Shown here piece by piece: positions 57,347 to 64,000 of a stretch of 64,000 nt of DNA. The number at the start of each line of letters is the position of its first letter. Within the stretch, counting starts at the first letter, position 1. Below the pieces are notes generated by a model that worked only from the letters and a program-made list of their open reading frames with translations, was not told the DNA's origin and made no database searches. Origin of the DNA: Okeania sp. SIO2B3 (GTDB lineage: Bacteria; Cyanobacteriota; Cyanobacteriia; Cyanobacteriales; Microcoleaceae); assembly GCF_010672525.1 (NCBI RefSeq), contig NZ_JAAHGH010000016.1:1-64000 (forward strand). The letters are read 5' to 3'. The translations under genes were made by a program, and so were the position numbers.

Positions 57347-60259
57347 GTGGTAGCCATACACAAATCTAATACAAAGTCAACCCCTCAACCACAATACCAG
57401 AATAACGGCCAGAAATCTACTAACTTTTGCCCAAGGCATATTGGCCCAGCTTCTGACGCAATTCAAAAAATGTTGGCAGTATTAAGTGTTTCTTCCCTAG
57501 ATGACCTAATTGACAAAACAGTTCCACAAGTAATTCGATACGAAAAACCCCTAAATCTACCAAACTCTCTGAGTGAAAGTGCTGCTCTTGCTAAAATCAA
57601 AGAAATAGCCTCCAAAAACCAGGTATTTCGTTCCTTCATTGGAATGGGTTATTACGACTGTATTACTCCACCAGTTATCCTCCGCAATATCCTAGAAAAC
57701 CCTGGTTGGTACACTGCTTACACTCCCTATCAAGCAGAAATAGCTCAAGGACGAATGGAAGCATTGCTGAATTTTCAAACCATGATTACAGACTTAACAG
57801 GTTTAGAAATAGCTAATGCTTCCCTACTCGACGAAGCTACAGCAGCAGCGGAAGCAATGAGCTTGAGTTACGGTCAGTGCAAAACTAAAGCGGAAGCTTT
57901 CTTTGTTGACTCTAACTGCCATCCTCAGAATATTGAAGTGGTGAAAACTAGAGCGCAACCATTAGGAATAGAAGTTATCGTTGGCGACTTTCGCACCTTC
58001 ACCTTTGACAAACCAATATTCGGTGCACTCCTCCAATATCCTGCTACCGACGGAGCAATTTACAACTACCGCGAATTTGTGGAAAGAGTTCACGAAGTGG
58101 GAGGTTTAGTTACTGTTGCTGCTGACTTACTCAGTCTGACTTTGTTAACGCCTCCCGGAGAATTTGGTGCTGATATTGCTGTAGGTAATACTCAACGTTT
58201 TGGCGTTTCTCTAGGATATGGCGGTCCTCATGCTGCTTATTTTGCCACAAAGGAAGCTTATAAACGACAAACTCCAGGTCGTATTGTCGGAGTTTCTCAA
58301 GACGCTAACGGCAACCCTGCGCTCAGGTTGGCATTGCAAACGCGGGAACAACATATTCGCAGGGAAAAAGCAACGAGTAATATTTGTACTGCTCAAGTTT
58401 TGCTGGCAGTAATGGCAAGTATGTATGCGGTTTATCATGGTCCGGATGGTTTAAAAGAAATTGCCGAAAATATCCATAATTTGACATCCAAATTGGCAGC
58501 AGGTTTAAAACAGCTTGGTTATCAAATTGGTAAGGAACCATTTTTTGATACTATTCGGGTAGAATTAGGTGCTGACTCTCCCCTGAAAAATGCAAAAGAA
58601 ATTATTGATGCTGCTGAAAATCTAGGTATTAATCTCCGGAGTCTCGACGATCAAACTTTCAGCATTTCCCTAGATGAAACCACTACTGATATAGATGTAC
58701 AAAATTTGTGGGAAATTTTTGCTGGTGGGGAAAAGTTACCAGACATCGAAAACATCTCCCCTCTTGCTCATAATTCATATTCCCGCACCAGCAGTTATTT
58801 AACTCACCCAGTATTTAACCGCTACCACTCAGAAACCGAACTCTTGCGTTACCTCCAACGTTTACAGGCAAAAGACTTATCTCTGACAACATCAATGATA
58901 CCCTTGGGTTCTTGTACAATGAAACTCAACTCCACAGCAGAGATGATACCTGTAACCTGGCCGGAATTTGCCAAAATTCACCCTTTCGCCCCCACTTCTC
59001 AAACCAAAGGTTATCAAATAATGTTTGAACAACTAGAGGAATGGTTAGCAGAAATCACAGGTTTTAGCGCCATCTCCCTACAACCAAATGCAGGTTCCCA
59101 GGGAGAATATACGGGTTTATTAGTAATTCGTGAATATCACGCTCACCGAGGAGAAGCACATCGGAATATTTGTCTAATTCCCGAATCTGCTCACGGTACA
59201 AACCCTGCTTCAGCAGTGATGAGTGGGTTAAAAGTTGTAGTTGTCAAATGCGATAAACAAGGAAATATAGATATCGCCGATCTAAAGACGAAGACAGAAA
59301 AACACAAAGATAACTTAGCCGCCATTATGGTTACTTATCCCTCAACCCACGGTGTATTTGAGGAAGAAATTTCTGAAATATGCGAAATTATCCACAGTAA
59401 CGGCGGTCAAGTTTATATGGATGGAGCGAATATGAATGCCCAGGTAGGTTTATGTCGCCCCGCAGAAATAGGAGCAGATGTTTGTCATTTGAATTTGCAC
59501 AAAACTTTTTGTATTCCTCACGGTGGTGGTGGTCCGGGAATGGGTCCCATAGGCGTTCAATCTCATTTAGCACAGTTTTTACCAGGACATTCTGTGATTA
59601 GTATTGGTGGAGAAAATTCTAGTGGAGCAGTATCTGCTGCACCTTGGGGTAGCGCAAGTATTCTGCCAATTTCTTGGATGTATATTGCCATGATGGGTGC
59701 GGATGGTTTGACTGAAGCAACTAAAGTAGCAATTTTGAATGCTAATTATATTGCTCAACGGTTGGAGAATTATTATCCAGTTTTGTATAAAGGTAAGCAT
59801 GGGTTTATTGCTCACGAGTGCATTTTAGATTTGCGTCCGTTGAAAAAATTGGCTGGTATTGAAGTGGAAGATATTGCCAAACGTTTGATGGATTATGGTT
59901 TTCACGCACCGACAGTTTCTTGGCCTGTAGCGGGAACAATTATGGTAGAGCCAACAGAAAGTGAGTCTAAGGAAGAGTTAGACCGTTTTTGTGAAGCAAT
60001 GATTTTGATTCGCCAGGAAATAGAAGAAATTGAAACTGGGAAAGCAGATAAACAGGATAATTTGTTGAAAAATGCACCTCACACCGCAGAGAGTTTGATG
60101 GTGGATGAGTGGAAGCATAGTTATTCTCGACAACGTGCTGCTTATCCCGCACCGTGGACGCGGGAGCATAAGTTTTGGCCTGCTGTGGGAAGGGTTGATA
60201 ATGCTTTTGGCGATCGTAATTTTGTGTGTTCCTGTTTGCCAATAGAAGCTTATAGCTAA
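57347..60259 (+). CDS. gcvP: Glycine dehydrogenase (decarboxylating), P protein
   Basis: A 970-residue single-chain P protein, as in most cyanobacteria. The N-terminal half has [17 protein letters not shown] and [20 protein letters not shown]. The C-terminal half has the pyridoxal-phosphate Lys in [18 protein letters not shown] (Lys719), [19 protein letters not shown] and VWPVAGT-like segments ([20 protein letters not shown]). It decarboxylates glycine and loads the methylamine on GcvH. In cyanobacteria this is part of photorespiration. The start is GTG, chosen because AAGGA precedes it and because [11 protein letters not shown] gives an ordinary leader. Confidence 0.97.
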   Translation: MVAIHKSNTKSTPQPQYQNNGQKSTNFCPRHIGPASDAIQKMLAVLSVSSLDDLIDKTVPQVIRYEKPLNLPNSLSESAALAKIKEIASKNQVFRSFIGMGYYDCITPPVILRNILENPGWYTAYTPYQAEIAQGRMEALLNFQTMITDLTGLEIANASLLDEATAAAEAMSLSYGQCKTKAEAFFVDSNCHPQNIEVVKTRAQPLGIEVIVGDFRTFTFDKPIFGALLQYPATDGAIYNYREFVERVHEVGGLVTVAADLLSLTLLTPPGEFGADIAVGNTQRFGVSLGYGGPHAAYFATKEAYKRQTPGRIVGVSQDANGNPALRLALQTREQHIRREKATSNICTAQVLLAVMASMYAVYHGPDGLKEIAENIHNLTSKLAAGLKQLGYQIGKEPFFDTIRVELGADSPLKNAKEIIDAAENLGINLRSLDDQTFSISLDETTTDIDVQNLWEIFAGGEKLPDIENISPLAHNSYSRTSSYLTHPVFNRYHSETELLRYLQRLQAKDLSLTTSMIPLGSCTMKLNSTAEMIPVTWPEFAKIHPFAPTSQTKGYQIMFEQLEEWLAEITGFSAISLQPNAGSQGEYTGLLVIREYHAHRGEAHRNICLIPESAHGTNPASAVMSGLKVVVVKCDKQGNIDIADLKTKTEKHKDNLAAIMVTYPSTHGVFEEEISEICEIIHSNGGQVYMDGANMNAQVGLCRPAEIGADVCHLNLHKTFCIPHGGGGPGMGPIGVQSHLAQFLPGHSVISIGGENSSGAVSAAPWGSASILPISWMYIAMMGADGLTEATKVAILNANYIAQRLENYYPVLYKGKHGFIAHECILDLRPLKKLAGIEVEDIAKRLMDYGFHAPTVSWPVAGTIMVEPTESESKEELDRFCEAMILIRQEIEEIETGKADKQDNLLKNAPHTAESLMVDEWKHSYSRQRAAYPAPWTREHKFWPAVGRVDNAFGDRNFVCSCLPIEAYS

Positions 60260-60481
60260 AAGCGGTCAGCACTCAGCACTCAGCTATCAGCAAAATTTGT
60301 AGGCTCAGTTAGACGGCGTAAATTTAGACTCTGAAAGAGATTTAGCAATCAGTCGTAACGCACCGTTCTAAAAGCGGTCAGCACTCAGCACTCAGCTATC
60401 AGCAAAATTTGTAGGCTCAGTTAGACGGCTTAAATTTAGACTCTGAAAGAGATTTAGCAATCCGTCGTAACGCACCGTTCT
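60258..60481. repeat. Tandem duplication, two 112-bp copies
   Basis: AAAAGCGGTCAGCACTCAGC starts both copies (60258 and 60370). Each ends CGTAACGCACCGTTCT. Only a few bases differ (GGCGTAAA/GGCTTAAA, AATCAG/AATCCG). The first copy overlaps the gcvP stop codon. Confidence 0.92.
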
Positions 60482-60553
60482 GGCACAATATTTGGTGCGT
60501 TACGCTTTGCTTTTCATGTTGCGCAGCAAAACGCACCCTACTGAGCTGAACTG

Positions 60554-60595
60554 CTGATAACTGATAACTGATAACTGATAACTGATAACTGAAAA
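60554..60595. repeat. 7-bp tandem repeat CTGATAA
   Basis: Five to six copies of CTGATAA in a row, between gcvP and the HEPN-like gene. Confidence 0.85.
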
Positions 60596-61138
60596 GGCGA
60601 TCGCTCCCATGAATATTTCCCAGAAAAAAATTTGAGAAAAGGATTGACTTTAAATTTATTTGTGCTATTATTACTCATAATGGAAAAGGTGCGCTCATAT
60701 ATAGTCCCATTTCCTTTGGCATAATTACCTCACTTAAACCGCTGTTTTAACGGTTTCATGGTAGGTATCTTTTGCCATTCTTTTGGAAGAAAATAATAAT
60801 ATGGTTGTTGTAAAATTATAAAATTTACTTCTATGAACTTTTTTCTACTGACGGCTGAAACCCTTAAATGTTACAGTCTACAAGTCTCTGCATGAGAGAA
60901 GAAAACCAACGATCGCCCCACAATAACACCGGCGAACCCAACGAGGGGAGCTGCCCCGTGTAATGCTTATTGTCAAAAGTTAAGTCATTGTCATTCAACC
61001 ATTTTTCCCCTTTGCGCCATCCAACTTTATCGCCGATAGTAAGAGCGATAAGAGGATAGAGAGATGTTATAGAATTAAGTAACGGAAACTAAAAGTTGTT
61101 TAAGTGCTGTTAGGAAAGGAGTAATTTTTAACGATTGC

Positions 61139-61304
61139 CTTAGAGCTGATTTATTAACTGAGCTGTTTGCGCAGCATTCCGCAGGAAAACTCTTATGCTA
61201 TCTAGGTCTCATAAATTTCTACTTTACTGGCCGACAATCGGTAAAACCTTTGTTCTGTAAGAAATTCAGCCTCTTAATATTTACTTGATAAATCAGCTCT
61301 TAGA
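61139..61304. repeat. 166-bp element with TTAGAGCTGATTTAT inverted ends, carrying a 24-bp repeat
   Basis: Left end TTAGAGCTGATTTATTAA and right end ATAAATCAGCTCTTA are inverted. The 24-bp GTTTGCG/AGCATTCC repeat is at 61165-61188 within it. It lies about 60 bp upstream of the HEPN-like gene. A related TTAGAGCTGATT is at 53718. Confidence 0.75.
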
Positions 61305-61360
61305 AAAACTAATGTTAAAATCATGATATTTTTCATTATCAAAGCTATATTTTTTTATTT

Positions 61361-61795
61361 ATGGAAGATTACCAAGCAGCTTTTTTAGAACGCTATTCTG
61401 ATACAGAAATATTAGATAAATCAGGAAGAAAAATTGGAGCTATGCACTTTGGAGGTGTCACTATTGAGTGTTTATTAAAAGCAATGATTTTTGCTACTTT
61501 ACCAAACAGTGCAACTAGAGAATGGAAAACAGATAACAATAATCCAGGACATACTTTTACTAATCCAGGACATAGCTACACAGAAGCATTAAAACGACAC
61601 AATAAACTTAAATCTAGAATTGATAAGTTTCCTCAAGTACGAAAGTGGTTGGATGAAATTGAAAACCCAATGGGTCAACATTTTATAGATATACGTTATT
61701 TTGCTATTGAAGCTAATAATGTAAATTCTAAAAACTGGTTCAACACATATCAAAAGCTTATAGGATGGCTACAAAAACAAGCTACTACACTTTAA
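61361..61795 (+). CDS. HEPN-like small protein, partner of the P-loop protein
   Basis: A 144-residue helical protein. GAMHFGGVTIECLLKAMIFA near residue 27-46 is the helix pattern seen in HEPN proteins (AxHLAGxAVECxLKA). TEALKRHNKLKSRIDKF follows, then GQHFIDIRYFAIEA, reminiscent of the Trp-Ser-x-x-x-Arg-Tyr end of this clade. The canonical RNase R-x4-6-H pair is not clear, so RNase activity is not established. It ends 20 bp before the large P-loop gene, so the two are probably one operon. HEPN domains frequently form the toxin or accessory part of conflict systems. A function here is inference. Confidence 0.6.
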   Translation: MEDYQAAFLERYSDTEILDKSGRKIGAMHFGGVTIECLLKAMIFATLPNSATREWKTDNNNPGHTFTNPGHSYTEALKRHNKLKSRIDKFPQVRKWLDEIENPMGQHFIDIRYFAIEANNVNSKNWFNTYQKLIGWLQKQATTL

Positions 61796-61814
61796 TAAAT
61801 TAAAGGAACTAAAA

Positions 61815-64000
61815 ATGCAAGAAAATTGGCAAGTATTACTAAAGCAAAATATTAAAAACCAATACGTTCAAAACTCTCAAGAATGGGTTGATGTAAATAT
61901 TTCCACATCAGGTTTGCTCAATTTAACTTTAGTTAGCGATCGCTTTTTTGGTTGATCCATCCCTCATCGGAAAGAACAAATTTCTAACTTATTAAAATCT
62001 CAAGTGCCTCATTTATCTCCTGGGTTTCTTTCCTTATATACACCTAAAGAAGCTGAATCATTAAATATTTCACCTCCACAAATTTCTGAGACATTCTCAC
62101 CCAGTACTTGGCAAGATTTAGCTATTCAAGCGGCAAACCCACAAAATCAACCTCAACTACCTCAGAAAGAACCCAGTATACCCAGAACAGTAACATTTTA
62201 TTCTTTTAAAGGAGGAGTAGGAAGGACTACTGCATTAACTCATGTAGCCTCAATTTTAGCAATGCGAGGTCGTAAAGTTGTAGCTGTAGATTTAGATTTA
62301 GAAGCACCTGGGTTAAGTACGGCATTTAACCTTAAGAAAAACCCAAAATATGGAATAGTTGATTATTTTTACGAACGTTCTTATTTACCAGAAGGAATAG
62401 AACCCAGTATTTTAATTACAGACATATTTAGTGAAGTAAGAATACCTAATGCTACAGGGAGATTATTTGTTGTTCCTGCTGGATATCTTAGTCTTGATTA
62501 TGTGTCTAAAGTTGACGATCTTCATGCCACAACTGTTATAGATGGAGATAAAAATATTTGGTCTATTTTTAAACAAGAAATTCAAGAACAATTAAAACCA
62601 GATATTCTCTTAATTGACTCCAGAACTGGGATTAATCAATGGGGTGCTTTATCATTAATTCAAGCTGCTGATGAAGCAATTATTTTTCTTTTCCCTAATG
62701 AACAAAATAAACAGGGAATAGAACTACTACTAGAATCTCTTCAAAGTCTGAAAAATCTATCCATTAATTTTGTTTTTTCTCCTGTACCTGATGTGACAAA
62801 GAGTGGTTTAGATAAAGTCAAAGAAATTTGGAATTTATTGCTTGAAAGTATAAAAAATAGAACAGATGAAAACTATGATAATGATGAAGAGGATTTAAAC
62901 ACAAATAATGAGCAACCAGAAAATGATGAATTATTAGTAATTCCTTATCTTCAACCAATTGCCTTTGCTGATAGCTATCCCATACTAGAAATGCAAGATT
63001 ACTATAGTAAAATTGCTAATCTAATTGATGAAAAAAATGATGAAATTCAACGCAGTAGTGTTTTAAATATTGTTGAACAAAGATGGCAAATTATTGAAAG
63101 TCTAGAGTTTCCTGAAGTAAATGCGGCCGATCAGAAGCAAGATTTAAGCTTATTGTTTCAGCGCACTACTGATTTTGAAAAATTTTTAGATGATACAACC
63201 TGCCTAATTCGAGGAAAAAAAGGAACAGGTAAAACTGCCCTATATTGGTTGTTTTTAAAACATCAAGAACTAGCTCAAAAATTAGCTCACAGACGGTTAG
63301 ATAATACTGTATTTTTATCAGGACATGGTAGATTTCAGGAAAGTAGACCAACTCGTGATGAATTTCAAATTATTCATCAAAATTTGCAGAAAAAGAATGG
63401 AACATGGGAAGCTTTTTGGAGAGCTTATTTACTATTTAGATGTTATCAGGAAGAATTACTGAAATTTCCCAGAGGTAATAAAGGTAAAAGGGGAAAGTTT
63501 ACCGAGCTGAAAAAAATAATTAATAATTTACCAAAAGATACATGGCAGTCTGAATCAACTAAAGCTTTATTAGAATTATCTACTAACTCTCAACTCATAC
63601 TTACAGTTAAAGATGCAGTAAATATTATTCTTAATCAAGAGGCAAAAGAAAAGTCTCAAAAATTATGGTTTCTTTACGATGATTTAGATGAAGATTTTTC
63701 GGAAGCAGGAGAATTAAGACACAAAGCATTAACAGGATTATTTCAATTAGTTCAATCTTGTGATGCAAGTAGACTAACGGAAATTAGATTTAAAATTTTC
63801 TTGAGAGAAGATATTTGGAATCGTTTAAGTTTTGATAATAAAAGTCATTTTACTGGAAGGGATATTATTTTACAGTGGAATCAAATAGACTTTTTACGTT
63901 TAGCACTTCGTCAAGCAATACAATCTCAAAATTTCAAGAATTTAGTTGATCGAGTTTATCCTGTTGCTGTTGAAAGTATAGATATAGCGAATGAAGAAGA
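61815..64000 (+). CDS. KGGVGRTTA-type P-loop protein with a second P-loop (partial, interrupted by TGA near the start)
   Basis: A frame from ATG 61815 (MQENWQVLLKQNIKNQ) meets TGA at 61953-61955 (codon 47; the context FFG-stop-SIPHRKEQI suggests a lost Trp, TGG to TGA) and then stays open for 681 codons to the window end. Domain one is a SIMIBI/MinD-like ATPase: VTFYSFKGGVGRTTALTHVA (Lys132), VVAVDLDLEAPGL, LIDSRTGINQWGALSLIQAA. Domain two starts at about codon 450 with LIRGKKGTGKTALYWLFLKH (Lys473) and later WFLYDDLDEDFSE, a KAP- or STAND-like Walker B. The rest is cut off. A start after the TGA is possible (GTG at about 62001). The layout resembles KGGVGRTTA proteins of predicted conflict systems. 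Confidence 0.7.

Overview
The window looks like chromosomal DNA of a filamentous, non-heterocystous cyanobacterium of the Trichodesmium/Okeania/Moorea kind. The reasons are AT-rich sequence, many HIP1-type GCGATCGC sites, a photosystem I PsaX microprotein, two HpsE-type glycosyltransferases, and a very heavy load of short interspersed repeats and IS200/IS605-type TnpB elements. This assignment is inference from gene content only. No tRNA, rRNA or CRISPR array was seen.

Layout. 0.4-12 kb is a surface-polysaccharide region: an asparagine-synthase-like protein, a CapK/PaaK-like adenylate-forming enzyme, GT4 and GT2 (HpsE) glycosyltransferases on the minus strand, then two sulfotransferases and a GT4 on the plus strand, and a second HpsE. 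Sulfation of a secreted glycan is the simplest reading. 12-31 kb is housekeeping (rpmB, htpG, clpB, gloA, psaX, lipA, a small response regulator) interrupted by three full-length tnpB genes, several tnpB-less derivatives of the same elements, a helicase-nuclease gene broken by internal deletion, and a duplicated clpB 3' end. 31-34 kb holds a PfkB/RfaE-type kinase and a tandem array of 52-bp units. 34-48 kb is an accessory block of signalling and STAND-like genes: an LRR-Roc protein, a large protein with an AAA-like domain, a NACHT domain and membrane segments, and a kinase operon (a two-FHA membrane protein with in-frame stops, a membrane Ser/Thr kinase, a small beta-rich protein, a small membrane protein). 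48-60 kb returns to core genes (TPR protein, histidine kinase, a group II intron remnant, mazG, an alpha/beta hydrolase, gcvH, gcvP). The right edge has a HEPN-like small gene followed by a large KGGVGRTTA-type P-loop protein with a second P-loop, which runs off the window.

How genes work together. GcvH, GcvP and LipA belong to one pathway (glycine cleavage and lipoylation). HtpG and ClpB are both stress chaperones. The FHA/kinase genes look like one phospho-signalling operon. The HEPN-like plus KGGVGRTTA pair, the NACHT protein and the LRR-Roc protein are the best candidates for conflict or defence functions; none has a function proven by the sequence.

Repeats. Intergenic DNA is mostly built of repeat families that are often nested in each other: a ~230-bp element beginning TAGGGTTTGC and ending CAGCAAGCCCTA (seven copies), an element bounded by AGACATCTCC and its complement (four copies), a family with AAGGGG hairpins and ATTATCAATTA tails, an 89-90-bp element bounded by AGGACTTACGCA, a 24-bp GTTTGCG...AGCATTCC element that has also entered coding sequence, and a 28-bp palindrome.
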